DNA of 64,000 nucleotides, taken from NCBI RefSeq assembly GCF_018219455.1, contig NZ_CP056122.1, positions 4,210,065-4,274,064 of the forward strand, in the 5' to 3' direction. This DNA is from Moritella sp. 5 (GTDB lineage: Bacteria; Pseudomonadota; Gammaproteobacteria; Enterobacterales; Moritellaceae). The notes under the pieces were generated by a model. It was not told where the DNA came from. It searched no databases and saw only the letters and a list, made by a program, of their open reading frames with translations. Both the position numbers and the translations under genes were made by a program. Positions within the stretch are counted from its first letter, which is position 1; the number at the start of each line of letters is the position of its first letter. Of the stretch, positions 9,020-18,205 are shown one piece after another.

Positions 9020-10261
9020 TTACGCTAGCATCCCCATCATCGACAAGACTTGGAAGATAACCACGCAAACGGCAAATATCATCACCACAACCATACGTGT
9101 ATAACCACCAGTAACCAAAAAATCAGTGGTTGGTAAATGCTTACGCGCCTGAAACGCAAGAGCAACAGGTGTAAACAAAGCAAATATAGCCGCAGCGAAA
9201 CCCGCATAACCAATAGCGTAAATAAAACCATTTGGAAATAGCACACCGCCTATCATTGGTGGTACAAATGTGACTAAAGCCGTTTTACTACGACCAGACA
9301 AGGTATCATCGAGTTTCAATAAATCAGTAAGAAAATCAAATAAACCTAATGCCACGCCCAAAAATGATGTTGCTACAGCAAAATTGGCAAATAACTGTAA
9401 CGTAATTGCTAACGTAACACCCGATCCCTTAGACTCTAACGCAGAAACGAGTGCACCCATATTGCCACCTTCAGCAATAACAGCAGCAAAGCCATCGCGA
9501 CCAATCACAGTGAAACTCGCAAGTAACCAGATTAGATATATCGTCAGAGCTAACAAACTTCCGTAACGGATAGAGTTAACAACTTTCGCGCTGTCTTTTT
9601 TATAATATTTAACCAAGCTTGGAATATTAGAATGAAAACCAAAACACACCATTAATGACGGTATTGCAGCCCAACTATAAGGTAAGCGTTCTGTCATCTC
9701 GGCAAGTGGCTGTAATAAAGAAAAGTTTGCACCACTAAGCAAGCTGAAAATAGCGATACTAAAAGTGATCACCATCCCACCTAACATTGCAGAAGTAAAA
9801 CGATCAACTGCTTTGGTACTAAAGCTCACAATCAACCCAAGTAGGACAGCAAAAGCAAAACTAGCGACAGATTGATCAAGTTCAATACCTAAACCCGATT
9901 GTAAGCTGTGCCCCAACATCGAGCCACCACCCGAGATATAGGCATATACTAAGATATAACTCACAAACATCACTGACAAACCATTCAATATACGTAATGA
10001 TGTCGGTAACAAAGCCTTTGTCATTGAATCAAAATTAACACCATGTTTAAATTTTTGGTTCGCTTCAAGTAAGTAAAGTGCTGAACTATACATGCAGTAC
10101 CAAGATACACACAAAAATAATACAGCCCAGCCAAACCACATACTTGATGTTAATACGGGTAGTGAAAACATACCGGCACCAATACTGGTACCCGTAATGA
10201 TGAATACGCCACCCAGCGAGGATGGTTTTTCGTCTTGACTGACGGTCATTACTTCAGACAT
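9020..10261 (-). CDS. Aromatic amino acid permease (HAAAP family, Mtr/TyrP/TnaB type)
   Basis: A 413-residue inner-membrane permease with about 11 hydrophobic segments. GGVFIITGTSIGAGMFSLP (about 17-35) is the conserved first helix of the hydroxy/aromatic amino acid permease family, proton-driven importers of Trp or Tyr. It starts four bases after the trpR stop, so the two form one operon. That favours tryptophan as the substrate, since E. coli Mtr is also under TrpR control. Specificity within the family is inferred from this context only. Confidence 0.88.
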   Translation of the reverse strand: MSEVMTVSQDEKPSSLGGVFIITGTSIGAGMFSLPVLTSSMWFGWAVLFLCVSWYCMYSSALYLLEANQKFKHGVNFDSMTKALLPTSLRILNGLSVMFVSYILVYAYISGGGSMLGHSLQSGLGIELDQSVASFAFAVLLGLIVSFSTKAVDRFTSAMLGGMVITFSIAIFSLLSGANFSLLQPLAEMTERLPYSWAAIPSLMVCFGFHSNIPSLVKYYKKDSAKVVNSIRYGSLLALTIYLIWLLASFTVIGRDGFAAVIAEGGNMGALVSALESKGSGVTLAITLQLFANFAVATSFLGVALGLFDFLTDLLKLDDTLSGRSKTALVTFVPPMIGGVLFPNGFIYAIGYAGFAAAIFALFTPVALAFQARKHLPTTDFLVTGGYTRMVVVMIFAVCVVIFQVLSMMGMLA

Positions 10262-10265
10262 ATAC

Positions 10266-10529
10266 CTACTTCCTAATTAATAATGTTTGTAATAATTCTT
10301 TTTCAATATTACTCATTGATTTCAAATTATTTGAACCTCGAGTAATAGTGGCAATACTAATATTGTGTATTTTCGCTATTTCGCGCTGTGACCGCTCGCC
10401 TAGCAAAAGTTCTTTATAAACTAAAGCACGGGCATTGACAGCATTTAATTCTTCCGGTGAAAACAACAATGGCAAGACGAGTGAAATATCGCCCTTATTT
10501 GATATATCTAAAAGTAATTCATTGATCAT
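10266..10529 (-). CDS. trpR: Trp operon repressor TrpR
   Basis: An 87-residue TrpR. [20 protein letters not shown] aligns with E. coli [20 protein letters not shown], and the helix-turn-helix [20 protein letters not shown] with [20 protein letters not shown]. TrpR with bound tryptophan represses trp biosynthesis and transport genes. It is about 20 residues shorter than the E. coli protein, mostly at the N-terminus, and the ribosome site before the ATG is weak. First gene of an operon with an aromatic amino acid permease. Confidence 0.88.
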   Translation of the reverse strand: [87 protein letters not shown]

Positions 10530-10940
10530 ACTATAAAATCATCGCACCTGAATTGTAATGACGTAATAGTACAGCATTACACTCTAGACTATCAAGTTTA
10601 ATTACGCTAGGCACATGAATAATTTCGTTATCAATACAAGAAATTAAAATTCTGATTATTTCATCTTTTTTAGCTAAACATAAAATAGAGCAAAACGGTC
10701 TCAGTTTGACTTCGTATCACCATTGGCTAATTCATCGAGAGACAGAAACAAGTAAACCCTTTGCAGAGTCTTCTTTACGAATATGCTACTATATGGCTAA
10801 TTCGAGTTCCGATACGTGATGACATACAGCATTACGCAATGGCATAAAAATTCGAAAAACGCATTACAGTGATACAGCTAAGAACAGTAGACATAAACCT
10901 ATCTTAGCTACAAGTTAAACAATCATAAGAGCCATTTATA
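10530..10940. promoter_or_regulatory. trpR/NUDIX divergent regulatory region
   Basis: About 410 bases with no gene. Near trpR lies the dyad TGTAATG (10554-10560) / CATTACA (10575-10581). Between its arms is TAGTAC (10567-10572), the core half-site of the E. coli trp operator, so autoregulation by TrpR is plausible but unproven. Related CATTAC words recur near 10831 and 10862. The rest is featureless AT-rich DNA that should hold the promoters for both directions. Confidence 0.4.
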
Positions 10941-11474
10941 ATGATCAACCAGATGCCCGTCCTTCGTTCTACTATCCATCCAGATGTAACCACGCCTAAA
11001 AATACTGACCAACGGGTCGCAACGCGTGGCATTATTACTCAAGGTGAAGAGATCTTACTGATCTTCACTGCGCGCTACCATGATTACAGTTTACCGGGTG
11101 GCGGATTGCATGACGATGAAGACATCATTACCGGTTTAATTCGAGAAGTTCAAGAAGAAACAGGAGCTGAAAATATTCATAACGTTGTACCTTACGGTAG
11201 TTACGAAGAACTTCGCCCTTGGTATAAAGACGGCTTTGATAGTATCCAAATGCTATCCTATTGTTTTACTTGTAATGCCAATAAAGAATTAGGCACGCCA
11301 CGCTTAGAAGAAAATGAAATCAAAAATGGCGTTAGCGCACTATGGATCAATATCCACGACGCGATTGCGCATAACCTTGACGTTATAGCGAGTCACCCTA
11401 GAGCTGGCCTGTCAATTGAGCGAGAGACCTACCTACTACAAAAAATAGCCAAGGATATCGTTGTAAATCGTTGA
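10941..11474 (+). CDS. NUDIX hydrolase
   Basis: A 177-residue hydrolase of nucleoside diphosphate-linked compounds. The Nudix box is complete: GGGLHDDEDIITGLIREVQE then ETGAE, matching GX5EX7REUXEEXGU. The N-terminus (MPVLRSTIHPDV) is an extension before the beta-sheet starting at ATRGIITQGEEILLIFTARY. Substrate not predictable; sugar nucleotides, dinucleotides and damaged dNTPs are all possible. It stands alone between divergent trpR and the GltB-like gene. Confidence 0.88.
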   Translation: MINQMPVLRSTIHPDVTTPKNTDQRVATRGIITQGEEILLIFTARYHDYSLPGGGLHDDEDIITGLIREVQEETGAENIHNVVPYGSYEELRPWYKDGFDSIQMLSYCFTCNANKELGTPRLEENEIKNGVSALWINIHDAIAHNLDVIASHPRAGLSIERETYLLQKIAKDIVVNR

Positions 11475-11563
11475 TTTTTTGATTATTTTATTGTTTTATT
11501 GGTTGTACAGTCCCCTTTATTGTATTCTTAACCTAAGGATAGAGTTCAATAAAGGTATCACCT

Positions 11564-13063
11564 ATGCAACCGGAATTTAAATCACAAATTGATATGCTAC
11601 TGTACGGCCTCGATATTATGACTGGGCTATTCATTTTACTCCTCTTCGGAGGAATAATTAGTGTTATCTACATGTATATAGTAGATAAAAGACAAACCAA
11701 ACAGGCTATTCGCCATAACTACCCTGTCATCGGACGATTTAGATACCTATTTGAAAAACAAGGGGAGTTCTTCCGCCAATATTTCTTTGCACAAGATCGT
11801 GAAGAAATGCCTTTCAACCGAGCTGAACGATCTTGGGTTTACCGCGCGGCAAAAAACGTTGACCGCACCCTCGCATTTGGCTCAACACGTAACCTAGATC
11901 AAGTCGGTACCATCATGTTCATGAATTGTGCCTTTCCAACCTTAACCGAAGATGCGATCGCTCCCCAAACTATTACCTTGGGTCCCGATTGCCCACATCC
12001 GTACGTAACAAATTCTGTCTTTAATATTTCAGCCATGAGTTATGGCGCTATTTCAAAACCTGCTGTATTAGCATTGTCTTATGGTGCAAAAGAAGCGGGT
12101 TGCTGGTTAAATACGGGGGAAGGCGGCCTATCACTTCATCATCTTGCCGGCGGTGCCGATCTCGTTTATCAAATTGGCACAGCAAAATATGGCGTGCGAG
12201 ATGAACATGGTCATTTAAGTGATGAAAAACTGAAATCAATTGCCGAAATAGAACAAGTTAAAATGTTTGAAATAAAACTAAGCCAAGGGGCTAAACCAGG
12301 TAAGGGAGGCATATTACCCGGTAAAAAGGTCACAGCAGAAATAGCCAAAATCCGAGGTATTCCCGTCGGTGAAGACTCCATCAGTCCAAATGCTCATCCA
12401 GAAATAAAAAATGTTGGTGATATACTTGATATGGTCGCCCGTATCCGTCGAGTAACAGGTAAACCTGTCGGATTTAAATTTGTATTGGGTCATACTCAAT
12501 GGATAGCGGATATATTAACAGAAATAATAAAACGCGGTCCCGAATCAGCACCCGATTTTATGACGTTAGACAGTGCAGATGGGGGTACAGGGGCTGCACC
12601 ACAACCATTAATGGATTATGTGGGTCTGCCTCTAAAAGAGAGCTTACCTTTACTTGTTAATATGTTGGAAAAGTACAATTTACAAGGGAAAATTAAAGTC
12701 ATCGCATCAGGAAAGCTCATTACCCCATCAAAAGTCGCTTGGGCATTAGCCGTCGGCGCCGATTTTATTGTATCCGCACGTGGAAACATGTTCGCGCTAG
12801 GTTGCATTCAAGCATTGCAATGTAATAAGAATACTTGCCCAACGGGTATCACTACTCACAACCCAAAACTGCAAGAAGGATTAGACGTTCAAGATAAAGC
12901 ACAGCGGGTTGCAAACTATAACAAATACATTCATTACGGTATTGGTCTAATTGCCCATTCATGCGGTGTTAATGAGCCAAGGAAATTACGTCGAGATCAT
13001 GTGCGTATTGTCACTGAAAATGGGTTATCTATCGCACTTGACAAACTCTACCCTATTGAATAA
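11564..13063 (+). CDS. FMN-binding glutamate synthase-like protein
   Basis: A 499-residue stand-alone version of the central/FMN part of the large glutamate synthase subunit. An N-terminal hydrophobic helix (about 12-40) suggests membrane anchoring. The barrel follows: MSYGAISKPAVLALSYGAK, GEGGLS, KPGKGGILPGKKV, DGGTGAAPQ, and the cysteine cluster CIQALQCNKNTCPTG, matching the 3Fe-4S region of GltB. It lacks the N-terminal glutaminase domain, so it cannot use glutamine as the amidotransferase does. The true reaction is unknown. Probably a monocistronic gene. Confidence 0.85.
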   Translation: MQPEFKSQIDMLLYGLDIMTGLFILLLFGGIISVIYMYIVDKRQTKQAIRHNYPVIGRFRYLFEKQGEFFRQYFFAQDREEMPFNRAERSWVYRAAKNVDRTLAFGSTRNLDQVGTIMFMNCAFPTLTEDAIAPQTITLGPDCPHPYVTNSVFNISAMSYGAISKPAVLALSYGAKEAGCWLNTGEGGLSLHHLAGGADLVYQIGTAKYGVRDEHGHLSDEKLKSIAEIEQVKMFEIKLSQGAKPGKGGILPGKKVTAEIAKIRGIPVGEDSISPNAHPEIKNVGDILDMVARIRRVTGKPVGFKFVLGHTQWIADILTEIIKRGPESAPDFMTLDSADGGTGAAPQPLMDYVGLPLKESLPLLVNMLEKYNLQGKIKVIASGKLITPSKVAWALAVGADFIVSARGNMFALGCIQALQCNKNTCPTGITTHNPKLQEGLDVQDKAQRVANYNKYIHYGIGLIAHSCGVNEPRKLRRDHVRIVTENGLSIALDKLYPIE

Positions 13064-13226
13064 ACGAGTCGAATACATGAGCCTAGGTTTTAGTTTTCAA
13101 TGCTTTTTCACTAATCTAGAATCTAGGCCAAAATATCTCAAGCTCTTGATTAATATTTCTAATAGTTCCGCGTATAACAGTATTCCTAACAACCGATTTT
13201 AACGATCGTCAGGAAAGGGAATAAAA

Positions 13227-13727
13227 ATGAAACTATTAGTCAAACAAGATGTGGGGGATATTCATAAAGACCACTTGAAGATTTTAGATAATGTTATTAC
13301 CTTCTTACAACATAACATCGACGGTCTTGAATTCCTTCCTTTCAATCTAGATGCAGAACAAGGTGATTACCAGCAAGCTTTTCAGCGACAAACAGGGATC
13401 ATTTTCACACCAGCTAATTATCGTCATTACCGGTTACGTTTATTATCGGTTGTTGATGCGTTGCTTTATATCCACACATCATCTAATGATAGTGATGCTT
13501 ATGAACTTTCTTATAATTTAAGCTCCATCCATCCTAAGCCCGTCTTTTTTGCAGTCTGGCGAGGAGCCCCAATCAAAAGCCCACTTTTAAAAGAGTTAGA
13601 TCAAGATTATCCAGTCACTTACTGCCAGTTTAGTCATCCAAGAGAGTTGCTCGAAGGGTTTAAGCGTTTCCTTCAAGAACATGGTAAAGACGTCATAATG
13701 ATAAAGGCAGAGAAAGAGTTGGTATAA
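13227..13727 (+). CDS. Hypothetical protein, possibly nucleoside 2-deoxyribosyltransferase-like
   Basis: I do not recognise this 166-residue protein. It has no signal peptide or membrane segment. The middle reads DALLYIHTSSNDSDAYELSY then NLSSIHPKPVFFAVW, which in layout resembles the DxDxGTxxEiGyA...gKPV region of nucleoside 2-deoxyribosyltransferase/TIR-like folds. That is a hypothesis from pattern only. GGAAAGGG lies upstream of the ATG. It precedes an Rrf2-type regulator by about 60 bases in the same direction, so the two may be co-transcribed. Confidence 0.6.
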   Translation: MKLLVKQDVGDIHKDHLKILDNVITFLQHNIDGLEFLPFNLDAEQGDYQQAFQRQTGIIFTPANYRHYRLRLLSVVDALLYIHTSSNDSDAYELSYNLSSIHPKPVFFAVWRGAPIKSPLLKELDQDYPVTYCQFSHPRELLEGFKRFLQEHGKDVIMIKAEKELV

Positions 13728-13785
13728 ATTTCTAGAGTAGTTTGCGCATAATTAACTTACGATAACATTTGCAATGGTGACTAAA

Positions 13786-14220
13786 GTGAAGATAACGACT
13801 TATACAGATTTTGGCATACGCACACTCATGTATTTATCCACCCTTCCAAAAGGGCAACGCTCAAGCTCTGCGGAAGTAGCTAATGTGTATGACGCATCAC
13901 GAAACCATATTGCTAAAGTCATAGCACATCTGTCAGCTCTCGACTATATAGAATCATCGAGAGGTAAAAATGGCGGTATATGGTTAGCAAAACCCGCATC
14001 AGAAATTAATATTGGTCAGCTCGTCAGAGCACTCGAAAATAATTTGAAAGGCATAGATGCTAACGCAAGTGATAGTGACATTGTGCCAATTTATCAATTA
14101 AAAAAAGTACTAGAAACTGGTATTGATGCCTTCCTGCAAACATTAGATCAATATTATCTGACTGATTTACTCAATGATACATTTCAGTTCGAATCGCTAT
14201 CTTATACAAAACAAGCATGA
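13786..14220 (+). CDS. Rrf2 family regulator, NsrR-like but without cysteines
   Basis: A 144-residue Rrf2-type winged-helix regulator. MKITTYTDFGIRTLMYLSTL matches the NsrR start, RNHIAKVIAHLSALDYIESS is the recognition region and GKNGGIWLAKP the wing. NsrR normally has three cysteines for an Fe-S cluster just before the segment aligned here with YQLKKVLETGIDAFLQTLDQ. In this protein the corresponding stretch (NASDSDIVPI) has none, and there is no cysteine anywhere. I prefer the GTG at 13786: GGTGA lies five bases upstream and the start aligns with NsrR; the ATG at 13774 has no ribosome site. Confidence 0.82.
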   Translation: MKITTYTDFGIRTLMYLSTLPKGQRSSSAEVANVYDASRNHIAKVIAHLSALDYIESSRGKNGGIWLAKPASEINIGQLVRALENNLKGIDANASDSDIVPIYQLKKVLETGIDAFLQTLDQYYLTDLLNDTFQFESLSYTKQA

Positions 14221-14460
14221 TAGTTGTTACACCGCTGTAATAATCTTGTGTAACTTACAATCTACCCGACAGAGGGATATATAGGCACATTTAGCTAACG
14301 ATATTTGAAGGTAAAAACAGCCATAACACATACCCCAAAATTGATAGTTCATTCTTGACAACAATATTCATCTGTTGCAATGTAAGCGACAGAAATTATA
14401 CATCTAGCGCGTTAAGCCTAGAATATTTAACACTAATATTAAATAAAGGAACACTTGAAA

Positions 14461-14942
14461 TGGCTTTCGACGTAAAAATTCAACTAAATAAAAAATTTAC
14501 AGTACCTGCAGATATAGATACCGTTTATAAACTTTTAGCTGACGTTCCGGCTTCAACTAGCCATTTTCCAGATCTAGAGCATTTGATCGAAGAAGCTGCA
14601 AATACTTACCGTTGGGAAATGAAAAAAATTGGTCTAGGGCCGATTCAACTTCAAACAATTTATGCATGCGAATATACCTGTGATGCAGCGAGTAAATCTA
14701 TTGTTTGGGAACCTCGTGACACAGCTAAGAATAGTGCAAAAGTATCTGGTAAATGGATCATAACTGAGACTAGTACTGGTTGTGATATTAACTTATTAAC
14801 AGATGCCGTAATTACAATTCCATTACCAAGTCTGGCTGGTATCGGTTTAAAACCAGTTGTTAAAGTTGAATTTGAAACATTAACAAATACTTATATCAAA
14901 AATTTAGCTAAAACATTATCGAAGGTAGCTGCGACAGCTTAA
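14461..14942 (+). CDS. SRPBCC (START-like) fold protein
   Basis: A 160-residue protein with the beta-helix-beta layout of the SRPBCC/polyketide cyclase-like superfamily: FTVPADIDTVYKLLADVPAS (the usual opening strand-helix) then FPDLEHLIEEAANTYRWEMK and ISIVWEPR-type strands (KSIVWEPRD). Such proteins bind hydrophobic ligands in a deep cavity; the ligand is unknown. The ATG at 14461 has AAAGGA upstream; the open frame further upstream lacks support. A strong stem-loop follows the stop codon. Confidence 0.75.
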
Positions 14943-14974
14943 GTCGCTCCTCGATATAATAAGTTAAAAAATCA

Positions 14975-15012
14975 CAATGAACCTGAACTGGGACGCCAAT
15001 TCAGGTTCATTG
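14975..15012 (+). terminator. Stem-loop, probable terminator
   Basis: CAATGAACCTGAA (14975-14987) pairs perfectly with TTCAGGTTCATTG (15000-15012) over 13 bases with a 12-base loop. The bases after it are not T-rich, so if it terminates transcription it is atypical; mRNA 3'-end protection is the alternative. Confidence 0.5.
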
Positions 15013-15311
15013 CGTTCCCTCCCCTCTAGATTATGCCCCACTTGCTTTAGAATAAAAAACAAACAATCAACAGTTCATTAACTCAAATGCAGTAAAAAAA
15101 CGTAATATACAGCACACACTTAAAATATAAGCATTTAACACCAACATTAAAGAGATACATGAATCTTTAAACCTTAAAACACCAATAACCAAGCGTTAGC
15201 TAAATAAATAACAGCCATTTTAGAGTTATCATCTAATTAAAGTCCTTATCTCGGTGTTTTTAATATGTTATTAGTATGTACATAACTATATACATAACCC
15301 AGGATGGGAAA

Positions 15312-16697
15312 ATGACAACAAGCACAACAATTGACAATCGCTGGTCTAGCGAATTTAAATACGTACTTGCAGCAGCAGGCGCGGCTGTAGGTTTAGGTAA
15401 CCTTTGGAAGTTCCCCTACATCATGGGCGAAAATGGTGGTGGTGCATTCGTTCTTGTCTACCTATTTTGTATTCTACTAATCGGTATTCCTGTCATGATG
15501 GCAGAAGTTATGATTGGTAAACGCTCTCGTACATCACCAGCTAATGCTTCAGCTACGATTGCAAAAGAGTCTGGCGGCTCAAGCATTTGGTCTCTACTAG
15601 GTGCATCAGGTGTTATTGCAGGTTCATTAATTTTAAGTTTCTATATCGTTATTGCAGGTTGGGCAGCTGCTTATATCTTCTTTGGTATTAGTGGCGACTT
15701 CCTTGCAACCGCTGGTTCTGAAATTTCTCATAAAGATGAAATTGGGGCACTATTCACCGGTTTAATTACGGATACAACACAACTGATCTTATGGTCTTCA
15801 ATTACAATTGTCGCAGCAATGTTAGTATTAATTCGTGGTGTTAATGCCGGTCTCGAGAAAGCCGTGACTTACCTAATGCCATCATTGCTTGTCTTATTGA
15901 TGATTATCATGGTTTACGCCGCTGCAACAGGTAACTTTGGTGAAGCAGCACAATTCATGTTTTCGCCAGATTTCTCAAAATTATCTATTGATGGTGTATT
16001 AACAGCGCTAGGGCACGCATTTTTCACCCTAAGTTTATCATCAGGCATCATGATGATTTACGGTACATATATGCCTGAAGGTACGTCAATCGCGAAAACA
16101 TCTATCTGGATCGCGATCATGGATACAGCGGTTGCGCTTATCGCAGGTATGGCTATCTTCCCTATCGTGTTTGCTAATGGTATGGAGCCTTCTGCGGGTC
16201 CTGGTCTACTATTCGTGTCATTACCTATCGCGTTTGGTCAAATGCCATTAGGTAGTTTGTTTGGTACGCTATTCTTCATCATGGTGACATTTGCTGCATT
16301 CACATCCGTGATCGCACTTCTTGAATCACCAGTAGCCTACTTGAACGAACGCCTTGGCTTAAGCCGTACTAAAGCAACAATCGCAGCGGGCTGTACTATT
16401 TGGGGGCTATCACTACTAACAGTATTCTCACTCAGTGGTGCACCTTGGGCTCAAGATGTTGTTATGGGTCTGAACTTCTTTGATGCTTTAGATAAACTAA
16501 CAGCAAACATCATGCTACCACTTGCCGGTCTATTCACTGCGGTATTAGTCGGTTGGGTTGTAAATGAGAAAGTCACTCGTGAAGAGTTTGGTTTATCTGA
16601 AGTGGCTTATAAATTGGTTATGTTCTGTCTACGTTATTTGTCACCAGTAGCAATTGCAATCGTATTCTTGCAAGCTGTAGGCCTAATTAGCCTTTGA
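15312..16697 (+). CDS. Sodium-dependent transporter of the NSS/SNF family
   Basis: A 461-residue LeuT-type Na+-coupled transporter, likely for an amino acid. The first helix YVLAAAGAAVGLGNLWKFPY contains the unwound Na+/substrate segment, followed by GENGGGAFVLVYL and IPVMMAE. About 11-12 membrane segments are visible, normal for bacterial members (TnaT, MhsT type). The ATG at 15312 follows GGATGGGAAA; an in-frame ATG 36 bases earlier has no such site. A perfect terminator follows. Substrate not assignable from sequence alone. Confidence 0.9.
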   Translation: MTTSTTIDNRWSSEFKYVLAAAGAAVGLGNLWKFPYIMGENGGGAFVLVYLFCILLIGIPVMMAEVMIGKRSRTSPANASATIAKESGGSSIWSLLGASGVIAGSLILSFYIVIAGWAAAYIFFGISGDFLATAGSEISHKDEIGALFTGLITDTTQLILWSSITIVAAMLVLIRGVNAGLEKAVTYLMPSLLVLLMIIMVYAAATGNFGEAAQFMFSPDFSKLSIDGVLTALGHAFFTLSLSSGIMMIYGTYMPEGTSIAKTSIWIAIMDTAVALIAGMAIFPIVFANGMEPSAGPGLLFVSLPIAFGQMPLGSLFGTLFFIMVTFAAFTSVIALLESPVAYLNERLGLSRTKATIAAGCTIWGLSLLTVFSLSGAPWAQDVVMGLNFFDALDKLTANIMLPLAGLFTAVLVGWVVNEKVTREEFGLSEVAYKLVMFCLRYLSPVAIAIVFLQAVGLISL

Positions 16698-16718
16698 TAA
16701 ATAATAAATAGTAAATAC

Positions 16719-16748
16719 TAAAAAGGCTTCAATTATTGAAGCCTTTTT
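16719..16748 (+). terminator. Bidirectional intrinsic terminator
   Basis: AAAAAGGCTTCAA pairs with TTGAAGCCTTTTT around a TTA loop and ends in a T-run, with an A-run on the other side. It separates the NSS transporter from the converging hypothetical gene at 16792. Confidence 0.9.
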
Positions 16749-16791
16749 TATTTCTGTAGTTGACCCTTAATGACTAAAGGTCCACTAAGCG

Positions 16792-17982
16792 CTAGCCAAA
16801 GATTGCTCTAATTAACTGCATTACTTCTGTTGCACTTTTACCTTTTTCAACTTCAATAATCATAGAGTCTCGTTTACTTTGCAAATAAGCAGGTAACTCA
16901 GGATCTGCAAGTAAACGATCTACCGCTTCTGTGGCACTTTCCTTAGTACGCTTTTGACGTACAACACCCGCAGTACGAGTGCGACCACCCGTTGCGCTGC
17001 GAACAACAGCAGGCTTATTCTTCAATTTTAAATAATTTGATTTAGCAGCGAAATCTTTATCCACAAAAAAGAACAGATCAAATAACACGACACGGTTATT
17101 CCATAGCTCAAGCTCGGTTGCATCTTCTGGCTGTGCCGATTTAAACCAAGGTTGACGATGAATCGCTTCAATAATATCCACCCAGTAACGTGTAAAGTCT
17201 GTTGCGTTTAGTTTAACGAGACCAAAACCTTGGCAAAGTGCATCCACTTTTGATGCTGTTAATACCAGGAATACATCAGGTCGGCGCATCGCCAATAAAC
17301 GAGTCGCAACAAACAAACCTGCTTTGCCTTTATCTAAGGTAGCAAAAGCCGCTGTATAACGTTTTACAAACTCTTTATAATCAGCTTCGCTCACTTCGCC
17401 TTCTAACGGGATCGCAGCTAAAGCGTCATCAAGAAGAGATGGGGTATGTTGCAATAACTCGTGGAAGCCTTTTGAACCACGCGTACTACCAAATAGTTCA
17501 ACATCAAAATCAAATTTTGTAGGTACGTGCGCAGATAAGTGTTTACCTGCAAATGCGAGGCGTTCAAGATCTGACATATCCGCTAACGTACTTATACGTA
17601 ATGAGCTGATATAGTTTAATAAGCGAAGACGTTCATCTAATGCTTGGCGATCAGCTTGATCAAGCATAAAGTTTTTTAGGAAAGGCCAAGGTGTTATACG
17701 TGACGTTTTAACCTGACGGCAAGTGATCGACTTTTCTAATAACTGCAATAATTTTTGTAACGGTTTTTCATGTTTTGCATCAAGCAATTCCATATTAATA
17801 CCGTAACGCGCGTAATTGTATAATTCATTACACCAGCCAAGAAAATCTTCAGGTCGGTTCGTCACTTTAACAGCCATTAAATTCAAGCTTATTTCAGTAA
17901 CATAATCTACGATTTGATCATACTGTGCAGTTTCAACATCAGATAATCGCATGTCTTGTGGAGAGGTAATAAATTTTATCAT
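16792..17982 (-). CDS. Hypothetical protein, 396 residues
   Basis: I do not recognise the family. The protein is soluble, with no signal peptide. It is mainly helical, has a basic linker (about 325-350, SATGGRTRTAGVVRQKRTKE) and a short C-terminal domain. The stretch GLFVATRLLAMRRPDVFLVL then SKVDALCQGFGL...YWVDIIEAIHRQPWF resembles a segment I have seen in uncharacterised proteins linked to DNA restriction or AAA+ contexts, but no nuclease motif is visible. It stands alone with normal codon usage, so it does not look like a recent arrival. Confidence 0.7.
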   Translation of the reverse strand: MIKFITSPQDMRLSDVETAQYDQIVDYVTEISLNLMAVKVTNRPEDFLGWCNELYNYARYGINMELLDAKHEKPLQKLLQLLEKSITCRQVKTSRITPWPFLKNFMLDQADRQALDERLRLLNYISSLRISTLADMSDLERLAFAGKHLSAHVPTKFDFDVELFGSTRGSKGFHELLQHTPSLLDDALAAIPLEGEVSEADYKEFVKRYTAAFATLDKGKAGLFVATRLLAMRRPDVFLVLTASKVDALCQGFGLVKLNATDFTRYWVDIIEAIHRQPWFKSAQPEDATELELWNNRVVLFDLFFFVDKDFAAKSNYLKLKNKPAVVRSATGGRTRTAGVVRQKRTKESATEAVDRLLADPELPAYLQSKRDSMIIEVEKGKSATEVMQLIRAIFG

Positions 17983-18205
17983 TAAAGCGTCATTCCAGTC
18001 TAAATTCTAAATACAATTGCTGTGATTGATAAGTATAGGCTTAAGGATTAATTTTTAAACCTATACTTGGCTAAATTTAAAATGAATGGCTTGATCAAGT
18101 TCACAAAGTTAAAAACGGCTAATTTATATTCATTCAACAATAGAATACAGAAAACTTCTTGAATGATATATTACTCAGCTTCATCTAATTAACTAAGTTT
18201 ATATA

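Noticed and set aside
12951-13202. 83-residue frame after the GltB-like gene
   Set aside because: It begins inside the GltB-like gene in another frame and has no ribosome site or family features.
14355-14460. N-terminal extension of the SRPBCC protein
   Set aside because: The ATG at 14461 has AAAGGA upstream and starts the fold; the upstream codons have no support.
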